DNA from: Halomonas sp. M20
GTDB lineage: Bacteria > Pseudomonadota > Gammaproteobacteria > Pseudomonadales > Halomonadaceae
DNA: 64,000 nucleotides
Direction of reading: 5' to 3'
Assembly (NCBI RefSeq): GCF_020622265.1
Contig: NZ_JACNMQ010000010.1
Location: forward strand, 1 to 64,000
A program made the translations under genes and the position numbers. The notes under the pieces are model-generated. The model worked only from the letters and a program-made list of their open reading frames with translations, was not told the DNA's origin and searched no databases. Positions 10,601-21,987 of the stretch are shown here, piece by piece (the stretch's first letter is position 1; each line of letters begins with the position of its first letter).

Positions 10601-10963
10601 ATGCTACATCGCATCGGAGCCATTCTTGCCATCCTGGCATCGCTTTGGGCACTCATCGCATCCGGTATCTCGCTCTATCTGGGCGCCGACGTGGGGGTGC
10701 AGGCCGATCCTACGGAAGTGACCGTGGCCGGCCTGGGCTGGCTGGAGACAGGCGTCGCGCTGATTGCCCTGGTCGTGGCGGCGATCACGCTATTCGGCAA
10801 GAGTCCATATATTGGCTTGGCCTTGGCGGTCATTGGCGTGATCGGTGTGGTCGTTTCCAGCAGTGCCAACATCGCTTTCATGGCTACCGTGGCAGTGGGC
10901 GGATTCATGGCCTTTATGGGACGTCGCCATGCTCAACGTCATCGGGGTAAGGAACTGCCCTAG
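10601..10963 (+). CDS. small integral membrane protein, unknown function
   Basis: 120 residues with three or four hydrophobic helices (GAILAILASLWALIASG, GVALIALVVAAITLF, YIGLALAVIGVIGVVV, MATVAVGGFMAFMG) and a basic His/Arg-rich tail (GRRHAQRHRGKELP). AGGAGGG directly precedes the ATG at 10601, fixing this start over one 18 bp upstream. It follows the iron permease by 93 bp on the same strand; a functional link is possible but unproven. Confidence 0.7.
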   Translation: MLHRIGAILAILASLWALIASGISLYLGADVGVQADPTEVTVAGLGWLETGVALIALVVAAITLFGKSPYIGLALAVIGVIGVVVSSSANIAFMATVAVGGFMAFMGRRHAQRHRGKELP

Positions 10964-10982
10964 CGCTAGATCGGATTCTCGT

Positions 10983-11462
10983 TCATTCTGCCTCACTGAG
11001 GCGCTGGTGCAGGTATAGCATGACCTGCACCTCGTGCTCCGGGCGCAGCGGCTCCAGCCCCAACTCGCCAAACAGGTCATTACGTGCTCGCGCCCAATCG
11101 CCACCAGCCATATCCGGATAGAGACTTTCCGCAGGCGCCAGCTCGACGAAGGGATCGACGCCGAAATCGTCGAACAAGCGCGACAGGGCCGCCTCGTCGT
11201 CGCTCACCCCGGCGGTATAAAGTGTCGTGCTGTAGTAATCGCCTTCGAGCTCTCGCAGCACATCCAGGGGGCTGACACCGAAGGTACGCAGCTCTTCCAA
11301 GCTGTAATCCCCCAGTTTGAGCAGCTCGTCATCCAGCCAGTCGTCATCGGGTTGAATGAGGGTGTGTTTGATCTGGCCATCCGGCAGCGCCCAGGCAATA
11401 GCCAGCGGCAATGCATCGTCTTCGCCGGTCTCGACGGCAATGAAACCAGGGAAATCGCTCAT
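10983..11462 (-). CDS. acidic hypothetical protein, possible degenerate exonuclease-like fold
   Basis: 159 residues. The N-terminus (FIAVETGEDDALPLAIAWAL, then PDGQIKHTLIQPDDDW) resembles the first strand and hairpin of DEDD 3'-5' exonucleases, with the usual D-x-E reduced to A-V-E (E11). Other exonuclease motifs are not clear, so it may be an inactive relative or only a superficial match. Its ATG overlaps the tatD stop (ATGA), implying translational coupling with the nuclease TatD. Confidence 0.65.
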   Translation of the reverse strand: MSDFPGFIAVETGEDDALPLAIAWALPDGQIKHTLIQPDDDWLDDELLKLGDYSLEELRTFGVSPLDVLRELEGDYYSTTLYTAGVSDDEAALSRLFDDFGVDPFVELAPAESLYPDMAGGDWARARNDLFGELGLEPLRPEHEVQVMLYLHQRLSEAE

Positions 11463-12316
11463 GAGGGTGTCTCCAGGCGAAAGAAGCGGCGTGCCGTCGC
11501 GGTGGTGGCGCGGGCCAGTTCGGTTTCATCGGTGCCGCGCCAGTGGGCAATCTCTTTCACTATCCAGGGCAGCAGGGCGGGTTCATGGCGCCGGCCCTTG
11601 AGTTTGGCGGGCAGGTTGCGCGGCAGCAGGTAAGGGCAGTCCGTTTCCACCATCAGCCGTTGCAAAGGGATGTCGCCAAGCAGCTCGCGCAGATGGTGGC
11701 CGCGTCGTTCATCGCAGAGCCAGCCGGTGAGTCCAATGTGCAGGTCCAGGTCAAGATAGCCGTGCAGGGTCTGGCGCTCGCCGGTAAAACAGTGAACCAC
11801 TGCGTCTGCGATATCGTCCCGCCAAGCTCGCAGTATTTCCAGCATGCGTTTGCCCGCATCCCGCTCATGAATGAATAGCGGAAGCCCGCTTTCCACCGCC
11901 AGCCCCAGCTGCGCCTCGAACGCACGCTCTTGATCAGAGGGCGTGGAGAAGTTGCGATTGAAATCGAGCCCGCACTCGCCGACGGCGACGGTTTCCGGCT
12001 GCTCATGCAGCTCCCGCATTGCGTGCCCGAGCGCTGCACTCCAGCCACTGGCGTCGTGGGGGTGCACCCCGGCCGTAGCGTAGAGCCCGGGCGTTCTCTT
12101 CGCCAACTCGACCGCCTGCTCGGCATGTTCGAGATCCGTGCCGGTAAGAATGAGGGTCGTGACATTGGCGGCCCGTGCTCTGGCAATCACCGCCTTCAGG
12201 TCCTCGGCAAAGCTTTGATGGGTCAGATTGGCGCCAATATCCACCAGTTCCGCAGGGGCGGTGAAACGGAGCGCTTGCGGTAGAAATTCATCGACGGTAG
12301 TGGGGGGCGAAGACAA
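11459..12316 (-). CDS. tatD: TatD family 3'-5' nuclease / metal-dependent hydrolase
   Basis: Mg-dependent 3'-5' exonuclease acting on single-stranded DNA/RNA, linked to repair of oxidised DNA and RNA turnover. The TIM-barrel hydrolase pattern is clear: LVDIGANLTHQSFAEDL (like E. coli DIGVNLTS), ILTGTD, TAGVHPHDASGW, AVGECGLDFNRN, PLFIHERDAG, VVHCFTG and METDCPYLLPR. The frame is open to 12790, but the TTG at 12316 has CCAGGAG seven bases upstream and gives 285 residues, close to the family's 260-270. The gene is followed by an overlapping small CDS and divergent from uup. Confidence 0.88.
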   Translation of the reverse strand: MSSPPTTVDEFLPQALRFTAPAELVDIGANLTHQSFAEDLKAVIARARAANVTTLILTGTDLEHAEQAVELAKRTPGLYATAGVHPHDASGWSAALGHAMRELHEQPETVAVGECGLDFNRNFSTPSDQERAFEAQLGLAVESGLPLFIHERDAGKRMLEILRAWRDDIADAVVHCFTGERQTLHGYLDLDLHIGLTGWLCDERRGHHLRELLGDIPLQRLMVETDCPYLLPRNLPAKLKGRRHEPALLPWIVKEIAHWRGTDETELARATTATARRFFRLETPS

Positions 12317-12429
12317 GATGCGACTCCTGGCATGATGGGCAAGGCATTGTAACGCTTCCGGACGGGCCACAGTAGCCAGGTCATGGGTTACACTAGGCGG
12401 CTTGAAATATTGGCGAGCGAGGTAGGTGT

Positions 12430-14373
12430 GTGACGTTGTTACGTCTGGAACAGTTGCAGTTGGCTTACGGCCCCCAGGTGCTGCTCGACGGTGCCGATCT
12501 GGTGTTGGAGCGAGGCGAGCGTCTGGCGCTGGTGGGGCGTAACGGCACCGGCAAGTCCACGCTACTGGGGCTGGTGTCGGGAGACAATCAGCCAGATGGC
12601 GGACTGATCTGGCGAGCGCCTGGGCTACGTATCGGCGTACTGGAACAGGATCTGCCTGCGGCCAGTGGCATGACCATTTTCGATATCGTGGCCCAGGGGC
12701 TGCCCCAGGCCGGTTCGTTGCTGGCGGAGTATCATCATCTGATTCAGTCTCCAGATCCGGACATGGATCGGATGGCCCAGCTACAGACACGAATAGAAGC
12801 CATTGACGGCTGGTCGTTCCATCAGCGTATCGACACTGTCTTGACCAAGCTCGGCCTACCCGCGGATGGCGCCATGAGCGATCTGTCCGGCGGTTGGCGC
12901 CGGCGGGTCGCCCTGGCGCGGGCGCTGGTGTCGGAGCCGGATCTGTTGCTATTGGATGAGCCCACCAACCACCTGGACCTGGACACCATCACCTGGCTTG
13001 AAGAGCAGCTGTTGGCGTTTTCCGGCGCGGTGCTGTTCATTACCCACGACCGGACATTTCTTTCGCGCTTGGCCACGGGCATTCTCGAACTCGATCGCGG
13101 TCGCCTGGGGCGCTATCCTGGCAACTACGGCCGCTATCAAGAGCAAAAAACCCACGAGCTCGAGATCGAAGCCCGGGAGAACGCCGAGTTCGACAAGAAG
13201 CTGGCCCAGGAAGAAACCTGGATACGTCAGGGTATCAAGGCGCGACGGACCCGCAACGAAGGCCGAGTGCGCGCCTTGCAGAAGATGCGTTCGGAACGCT
13301 CTCAGCGCCGTGAACGGCAAGGGCGCGCGACGATCAATGTCGATACCGGCGAGCGTAGCGGCAAGCGCGTCGTCGAGTTGAGTGGCGTCAGCCAGCGCTT
13401 CGGCGATGATTGGGTAATTCGCGATCTGGATCTGGAAATACAGCGGGGCGATCGTGTCGGTCTGATTGGGCGCAACGGGGCCGGCAAGACCACGTTGCTC
13501 AAGATCCTTCTGGGGGAGCTTGCGCCGAGCGAAGGCAAGGTGCGCTTGGGCACCAACATGAAAGTGGCGTACTTCGATCAGCTGCGGGCCGGTCTCGAAC
13601 TGGAAAAGACCGTGTATGACAACGTGGCCCAGGGTAGCGATCGGGTCAGCGTTGGCGGCAAGGACAAACACGTCATCAGCTATCTGCAGGATTTCCTTTT
13701 CACCCCGGAGCGGGCACGTCAGCCGGTCAAGGCATTGTCCGGCGGCGAGTCGAATCGCCTGCTGCTGGCGAAGCTGTTCACTCAGCCCGCCAATGTGCTG
13801 GTGCTCGATGAGCCCACCAACGATCTGGACGTCGAAACCCTGGAACTGCTCGAAGAGCTGCTGCTCGATTTCGACGGCACCTTGTTGCTGGTCTCCCACG
13901 ACCGTCAGTTCATGGACAACGTCGTCACCGAGGTGCTGGCTTTCGAAGGTGAAGGCAGGGTGCATGAATATGTGGGTGGTTATTCCGACTGGGTGCGTCA
14001 AGGCGGCAAGCTGCCGCCGGCCCCCTGGGATTTCGATGCTAACGTCGTCTCGAAGAAGGCCAAGAGCGATACTGGCAGCGAGGTGTCTGCCAATACATCG
14101 AAGGCAGCGGCGGAGCCGGCGAGGAAGAAGGGCAGCAAGCTCTCCTATAAGGTGCAGCGCGAACTGGACAGCCTGCCTTCCACCATCGAAGCACTCGAAG
14201 CCGAGGTTGCTGCTTTCGAGGCTCAGGTTGGCGATCCCGGGTTTTATCAGCAGGAAGGCGATGATGTCACGCGGGTACTGGAGGCTCTTGCGGCCAAGCA
14301 AGCAGAGCTTGATGCGGCCATGGAGCGTTGGATGGAACTGGAGGCGCAGGCCAGTGGTGACGCCAATTCGTGA
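12430..14373 (+). CDS. uup: ABC-F family ATPase Uup
   Basis: Soluble tandem ATPase of the ABC-F family, which acts on ribosomes; Uup is tied to transposon-excision and replication phenotypes in E. coli. 647 residues with two ATPase domains. Walker A motifs are GRNGTGKST (about 37-45) and GRNGAGKTT (about 350); signatures are LSGGWRRRVALARAL and LSGGESNRLLLAKL; Walker B motifs are LLLLDEPTNHLD and VLVLDEPTNDLD. A charged linker and a C-terminal coiled coil (from about 575) mark Uup rather than EttA. Start is GTG at 12430. Confidence 0.93.
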   Translation: MTLLRLEQLQLAYGPQVLLDGADLVLERGERLALVGRNGTGKSTLLGLVSGDNQPDGGLIWRAPGLRIGVLEQDLPAASGMTIFDIVAQGLPQAGSLLAEYHHLIQSPDPDMDRMAQLQTRIEAIDGWSFHQRIDTVLTKLGLPADGAMSDLSGGWRRRVALARALVSEPDLLLLDEPTNHLDLDTITWLEEQLLAFSGAVLFITHDRTFLSRLATGILELDRGRLGRYPGNYGRYQEQKTHELEIEARENAEFDKKLAQEETWIRQGIKARRTRNEGRVRALQKMRSERSQRRERQGRATINVDTGERSGKRVVELSGVSQRFGDDWVIRDLDLEIQRGDRVGLIGRNGAGKTTLLKILLGELAPSEGKVRLGTNMKVAYFDQLRAGLELEKTVYDNVAQGSDRVSVGGKDKHVISYLQDFLFTPERARQPVKALSGGESNRLLLAKLFTQPANVLVLDEPTNDLDVETLELLEELLLDFDGTLLLVSHDRQFMDNVVTEVLAFEGEGRVHEYVGGYSDWVRQGGKLPPAPWDFDANVVSKKAKSDTGSEVSANTSKAAAEPARKKGSKLSYKVQRELDSLPSTIEALEAEVAAFEAQVGDPGFYQQEGDDVTRVLEALAAKQAELDAAMERWMELEAQASGDANS

Positions 14374-14389
14374 TGGTGGCGTGACTACG

Positions 14390-14418
14390 ACAAGGACCGC
14401 CTCTATGGCGGCCCTTGT
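14390..14418. terminator. candidate bidirectional terminator between uup and the usp gene
   Basis: ACAAGG-(A)-CCGCC-TCTAT-GGCGG-(C)-CCTTGT forms a strong stem in the 81-bp gap between two convergent genes. There is no long T run, so efficiency is uncertain. Confidence 0.5.
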
Positions 14419-14454
14419 CAGCGATGGTTTGGCTGTTGCTGGTTATCGGTCGAT

Positions 14455-14910
14455 CTATTCGTAGGTCTCGCCTTCTTTACCCACTCGCACCGCCAGCACA
14501 TCGCAATGAGCGCCATGAAGTACGCCGGTGGAAGTAGAGCCGAGCAGCAAGGCAAAGCCGTGACGGCCATGAGAACCGACGACGATCAGATCGACGTCGT
14601 ATTCCCGGGAAAAGCGATGAATTTCGGTGTCCGGCATGCCGACCACCACATGCTGGTCCTCCCGCGGAACGTCATAAGGGTCTGCGATCTCGGCTAGACG
14701 CTGTCGGGCATGGTCATCGAGTTGATCCTGAATGCTGGTCAGATCCATGGGAATATCGCCGCCGTAGGCGAAACCCAAGGGTTCCAGCGTATGCATGATG
14801 GAGAGCTTGGCGTGATTGCGTCGTGCGATAGGAATGGCACGTTCCAGCACTCTGTGGGAATCCTTGGTCAGATCCACCGCAACCAGCACGTGACGGTATT
14901 CATTGCTCAT
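14455..14910 (-). CDS. uspA: universal stress protein, UspA type
   Basis: 151-residue cytoplasmic Usp-fold protein. It begins HVLVAVDLTKDSHRVLERA and has the C-terminal nucleotide-loop pattern G-x2-G-x8-G-S in GSHGRHGFALLLGST (about 112-126), followed by VLHGAHCDVLAVRV. The near-complete loop suggests ATP binding is possible. Sequence is closer to E. coli UspA than to TeaD-type proteins. Preceded by GAGGAAGA. Convergent with uup. Confidence 0.9.
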   Translation of the reverse strand: MSNEYRHVLVAVDLTKDSHRVLERAIPIARRNHAKLSIMHTLEPLGFAYGGDIPMDLTSIQDQLDDHARQRLAEIADPYDVPREDQHVVVGMPDTEIHRFSREYDVDLIVVGSHGRHGFALLLGSTSTGVLHGAHCDVLAVRVGKEGETYE

Positions 14911-15003
14911 GGCGAGTCTTCCTCTACCGCGGATTGAATGCTTTTACTTTATGCGGAGCGTGTAGGATACACAACTGATTCAAATCAATTTTAGGATGCT
15001 TAG

Positions 15004-15528
15004 ATGGCGCTATGGCTGATCATACCATTCACCCTGCTGATAATGCTTTCACCATTGATATGGTTACGCCCTTCGCGGCGTGATCGGCGTCTTGGTCAAC
15101 TGCGACAACAGGCCCACCATTTGGGCGTGGCAGTCAAATTTGCAAAGTCGCCGTTACATAACCCACCAGCAGGCTTGGTCAGCTACCGTTGGCCCTATCA
15201 GCAGGATCGCCCAGGGCCTTACTTCGTGCTGGTTCGGGAGACTCATGCGAGTGAGGTATTGAAACCCTTCGATGAAACACAAGGATGGCGTTGGCGTATC
15301 GAGCCTCTCCGGCCTGTTACTGGAAAGGCTCGATCGTGTTTGGAGCGAGCGCTTAAAGAACTACCACGCGATGCGCTGGTGCTCGAATCGGAAAGACGTT
15401 ACCTGACGCTTTGGTGGGAAGAGTCCCAAAGCGTAGAAGCATTCAACGCAAGCCATATCGCCCTGGTCGCCGTTTGCGATGCTCTTGACCTCTCGGTTCA
15501 AGATCGTAGCGCAGAGGAGTCATCTTGA
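15004..15528 (+). CDS. membrane-anchored hypothetical protein
   Basis: 174 residues. One N-terminal membrane anchor (LWLIIPFTLLIMLSPLIWL, 3-21) is followed by a basic stop-transfer segment (RPSRRDRRLGQLRQQ) and a soluble cytoplasmic domain with conserved-looking tryptophans (GWRWRIEPL, LTLWWEES). No known domain is recognised. It ends 5 bp from the convergent MarR gene. Confidence 0.7.
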   Translation: MALWLIIPFTLLIMLSPLIWLRPSRRDRRLGQLRQQAHHLGVAVKFAKSPLHNPPAGLVSYRWPYQQDRPGPYFVLVRETHASEVLKPFDETQGWRWRIEPLRPVTGKARSCLERALKELPRDALVLESERRYLTLWWEESQSVEAFNASHIALVAVCDALDLSVQDRSAEESS

Positions 15529-15533
15529 GCGAA

Positions 15534-15989
15534 TCAAACGTCGCTGGCTATTTGGGTCTGTATGCGAAGTCCATTTTTCTCGATGCGAGCCAGCAGGTCT
15601 TCGAAAAGAGCAATCTCTTCTTGAGTAATGCCATTGAGCATCTCGCTTTTGGCTTCCATCACGATAGCATCGATGCGTTCCAGTAGCGGATCGGCTTTAC
15701 TGGTAAGGAAGATGCGCTTGGTACGTCGATCGTCGTTACAAGGGCGCCGCTCGATAAGCCCTTGCTCCGTCAGCTGATCCAGGGTGCGTACCAGTGAAGG
15801 CGCCTCGACACCGATGGCCCTGGCCAAATCGCACTGTGCTTGACCGCCCCCCATCCGCCATAAGTGATAGAGCGTGACCCAGCGAGTCTGAGTAAGCCCT
15901 AGAGGTGCTAGCCGCTCATCAAGAACGGCACGCCAAAGGCGAGGGATACGTGAGAGTTTGAAACCGATGTTTTCTGGCACTGCAGACAT
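15534..15989 (-). CDS. MarR family transcriptional regulator (SlyA-like)
   Basis: 151-residue winged-helix dimeric regulator. After a helical N-terminus (NIGFKLSRIPRLWRAVLDER) it shows the MarR core LTQTRWVTLYHLWRM, the recognition helix region GVEAPSLVRTLDQLTEQGLI and the wing RRPCNDDRRTKRIFLT. The pattern is closest to SlyA/MarR proteins that sense small aromatics or relieve H-NS silencing. Start is the ATG at 15989 (MSAVPENIG); an upstream in-frame ATG at 16061 has no RBS. The target is unknown; the adjacent membrane-protein gene is one candidate. Confidence 0.85.
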   Translation of the reverse strand: MSAVPENIGFKLSRIPRLWRAVLDERLAPLGLTQTRWVTLYHLWRMGGGQAQCDLARAIGVEAPSLVRTLDQLTEQGLIERRPCNDDRRTKRIFLTSKADPLLERIDAIVMEAKSEMLNGITQEEIALFEDLLARIEKNGLRIQTQIASDV

Positions 15990-16067
15990 TGTCGTTATCA
16001 CTTCGCATGCTAAATAAGGAAGATTGTCCAAGCCTTGCAATGTCAATGCAAGTGCCGTCAATAAACG

Positions 16068-17195
16068 CTACTGGTATCCTGGCAGCAGGCGGCGAATATC
16101 AAGCCCCGGCACCCCCCCGGGCGCCCGGATGGTTCCATCGGCTTGCATTGCATTTTGCGATTCTTTCGCCACTCTGAAGCGCAATACACCAATGCGCTGT
16201 CCCGTGCCAGTCATTACGTCGATGCGCCAATCACCTTGAGCATCACTCGGAAAGTGCTGTTTGTGGGTCCAGGCACGATAGCCTTCATCACGCCCCCCCT
16301 TGATGACCAAGGCAATGCGATCGATGAGCTCTCCTTCATGGCGCCATTCATGATAAATCTTCTCCCGTAGACCACGTGGGGCGCGAATCGCTGTATAGGC
16401 ATAGAGTCCAGAGCGTTCGAGAGCTTGCGTCGTAAGCGCTATCTCACCTCGCGGCTCTCGAGCAGCCCCATCGAAACTCGGTGAGAGTGCCGAGCCGGTC
16501 AACCATAGTGTTACGGGCGGCACCCAAGGGCGACTGAGCCAGGCGGCTCCTGCCAACACGGCTATCAAGCCGAGTATGGCCAGCCAGCGCAGTATGCTTC
16601 GAGGCTGCATCAAGTGAATCATGCTCGGTATGCTGAAGAACGTGGCAGCCAGCACGGCAAGTTGAAAACTTTGGTCGGTAGTCAGCTTCAACATGATGGG
16701 AAGCGTTACCAGTACCACCAGGAATACGCATTGCGCATGGAATATGAAATAAAGCCAGCGGTAGCGCTGCGCCAATCGAAAATAGAGCGGATCGAGAATC
16801 GATAACAGCGCACAGCCGGTCATCACTAACGTGAACACTGCCTGTCCGCTGGACCAGACCGTGGTGGCAAGCACAAAGGGCAGAGTAAAGAAAAGCGTTT
16901 CCTGATGTATCATCTGGGCAACGAAGGAGGTCACCGTGCCCGGAAGAAGTGTCGATCCACGGCGTGCAAGAAAACGCCCGATCAGGTTCTCGGAAAGGAG
17001 CAGCACCCAGGCCACCAGCAACCCAAAGGCCAGTAAGGCGCCCAGGGATTGCTGGCGATCCACCAGGAAAAAGCTCAGCGCCCCCAGCAGGAAGGCGAAA
17101 GGCGGCCATAGCCAGGCATAGGGCCGCAGTCGCTCTATCCAGCGCTCGGCGTGCTGATGCAGTGAGATCCAGCGAGAAGAGACGTTGGTGGTCAT
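16068..17195 (-). CDS. DUF5924/DUF2914 family membrane protein
   Basis: 375 residues. The N-terminal two thirds hold about seven membrane helices (PFAFLLGALSFFLV, LGALLAFGLLVAWVLLL, further segments to about residue 225) matching DUF5924. The C-terminal soluble domain (about 255-375) reads ALERSGLYAYTAIRAPRGL, IYHEWRHEGELI and WRIDVMTGTGQRIGVLRFRV, typical of DUF2914, a periplasmic beta-rich domain. Function unknown. It precedes the MarR gene on the same strand (78-bp gap) and is divergent from fadB. Confidence 0.8.
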   Translation of the reverse strand: MTTNVSSRWISLHQHAERWIERLRPYAWLWPPFAFLLGALSFFLVDRQQSLGALLAFGLLVAWVLLLSENLIGRFLARRGSTLLPGTVTSFVAQMIHQETLFFTLPFVLATTVWSSGQAVFTLVMTGCALLSILDPLYFRLAQRYRWLYFIFHAQCVFLVVLVTLPIMLKLTTDQSFQLAVLAATFFSIPSMIHLMQPRSILRWLAILGLIAVLAGAAWLSRPWVPPVTLWLTGSALSPSFDGAAREPRGEIALTTQALERSGLYAYTAIRAPRGLREKIYHEWRHEGELIDRIALVIKGGRDEGYRAWTHKQHFPSDAQGDWRIDVMTGTGQRIGVLRFRVAKESQNAMQADGTIRAPGGVPGLDIRRLLPGYQ

Positions 17196-17319
17196 CGTAT
17201 ATCTGTGCTCGAATCATGAAGTTTCATGCAGCGGCATCTTATCAGCTATACCTTTTGTCTATACGGCGAATAAACGTATCTGCTTGACGCAGACTTCGCA
17301 CTAACGCAAGCTGACTGCA

Positions 17320-17337
17320 TTCAAACGATTGTATGAA
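17320..17337. promoter_or_regulatory. candidate fatty-acid regulator operator upstream of fadB
   Basis: TTCAAACGATTGTATGAA is an imperfect palindrome about 40 bp before the fadB start. The CAAAC/GTTTG-like halves resemble operators of PsrA/FadR-type TetR repressors of beta-oxidation. No regulator gene is adjacent. Confidence 0.45.
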
Positions 17338-17373
17338 ATCTTTCTCTGCCCAACCCCTCGTGGAGATTTCTCG

Positions 17374-20768
<3,395 letters not shown>

Positions 20769-20822
20769 GCCGGCGTCGCTAGAATACCCAAGAAACGATC
20801 TGCCTGAGCATCAGTGAGATTG

Positions 20823-20860
20823 AAAAGCGCCATTCCCGATCCTGGGGGTGGCGCTTTTTC
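20823..20860 (+). terminator. fadBA intrinsic terminator
   Basis: AAAAGCGCCA and TGGCGCTTTTT form an interrupted stem ending in a T run, 55 bp after fadA and just before the convergent DUF488 gene; the A-rich left arm allows use in both directions. Confidence 0.85.
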
Positions 20861-20872
20861 GTTTGAAAACGG

Positions 20873-21307
20873 TTATTTCGAGTGCCGGGAAAACTGTTCT
20901 GCGTAACAGGGCGAGGAGCTGAGTTCCGCACCGTCCGCTTGCGCGTTCTCTTCTCCCAGGGCTTCGAGAATGGCATCACGTAGAACAGGAAGGTGCGACT
21001 GATCGAGATTGCGAGCACCGCTGAGCAGAGTAAGACGACCTTCGCGACACCAACGCATCAACGGCACCAGACAGTCCTGGGCATCGGTCATTTCCCAGCG
21101 GTAGCGCCGGATGAACACGGCGTGGCTGATCTCTCCCTGCCGCCATTGCCGCCGCAGAATATTGGAAGGAGAAGCATCGCGATACCACTCGGTCAGCGAT
21201 AGGGTTTCGCGTCGCTTGCCTCGGGGCCACAGCCGATCCACCAGTACCCGCGCACCATCTTCGGGATCGGCTTCACTATAGATTCGCTTGAGGCGGATAT
21301 CGTACAT
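20873..21307 (-). CDS. DUF488 family protein (YeaO-like)
   Basis: 144 residues. Contains the DUF488 hallmarks RLKRIYSEADPEDGARVLVDR (about 5-25), LWPRGKRRE and LTLLSGARNLDQSHLPVLRD. The family is widespread and of unknown biochemical role; some members are proposed nucleotide-related or stress proteins. Convergent with fadA. Upstream sequence to the greB-like gene (about 185 bp) shows no clear element. Confidence 0.82.
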   Translation of the reverse strand: MYDIRLKRIYSEADPEDGARVLVDRLWPRGKRRETLSLTEWYRDASPSNILRRQWRQGEISHAVFIRRYRWEMTDAQDCLVPLMRWCREGRLTLLSGARNLDQSHLPVLRDAILEALGEENAQADGAELSSSPCYAEQFSRHSK

Positions 21308-21492
21308 GCTGCTGTCCTCATCTGACGCTTGCGCTTCTTGAATGTTTTTCTTGTCGTAGGCCTGTCGATATGACGTGCATGGCCCCTACGCCAAGATGCA
21401 TTTGGGGTTTAAGATACCACTATAGTAAAGCGATGCGAGCATACTGATCGTATCAGGATGAATCTTTTGGACCCTGCCAGGAGGTCAATTTC

Positions 21493-21987
21493 ATGAGTCG
21501 CGCTTTCGTCAAGGAAGACAGTGACGCGCCGGATACCCCGCCGGAGCGTGCCGTCAGCTCACTGCCCAATTACATGACCCCGACGGGCTATCGTGCCCTG
21601 CAGCAGTGGCGCGCGGATTTGATCGCCGAACGGAATGCCCTGCAAGAGGGTGATTTGCAGGCGCAGTCCCAGATACCGGTGCTAGAGCGGGACATTCGTT
21701 ATTGTCAGGCACGCTTGCAGTCCGCCAAGGTCATCGAGCCACGAGACGAAGCGCCGCAGAAAGTGATCTTCGGTTGCCGGGTCAGCTTCACCGACGATGA
21801 GGACAGGGCTTATCAGTACCGGATCGTCGGCGAGGATGAGGCGCTATCCCAAGGCGATGGCGAGGCCTTGGTTAGCTGGGCCTCGCCACTTGGCGGGGCA
21901 CTGTTGGGCTGTGAAGAGGGCGATGTGACAACCTGGCCGAAACCCAGCGGCGACATCGAGATCGAAATTACCGCCATCGCCCCCTGA
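21493..21987 (+). CDS. GreA/GreB family transcription elongation factor (GreB-like)
   Basis: 164 residues. Begins MSRAFVKE as GreB-like proteins do, has a coiled-coil stretch (about 30-80, YMTPTGYRALQQWRADLIAE then ERDIRYCQARLQSAKVI) and a C-terminal FKBP-like domain (VIFGCRVSFTDDEDRAYQYR, then IVGEDEALS). Gre factors enter the RNA polymerase secondary channel and stimulate cleavage of backtracked RNA. The coiled-coil tip has few of the usual acidic residues, so cleavage activity is uncertain. RBS AGGAGG. Its stop directly abuts the stop of the convergent dppF. Confidence 0.82.
   Translation: MSRAFVKEDSDAPDTPPERAVSSLPNYMTPTGYRALQQWRADLIAERNALQEGDLQAQSQIPVLERDIRYCQARLQSAKVIEPRDEAPQKVIFGCRVSFTDDEDRAYQYRIVGEDEALSQGDGEALVSWASPLGGALLGCEEGDVTTWPKPSGDIEIEITAIAP

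Noticed and set aside
12317-12790. N-terminal extension of TatD to 443 residues
   Set aside because: It overlaps the uup start on the other strand, has shadow-frame composition, and a TTG with CCAGGAG gives the normal length.
12949-14301. 450-codon open frame on the minus strand
   Set aside because: Antisense shadow of uup with no family resemblance; high GC keeps such frames open.
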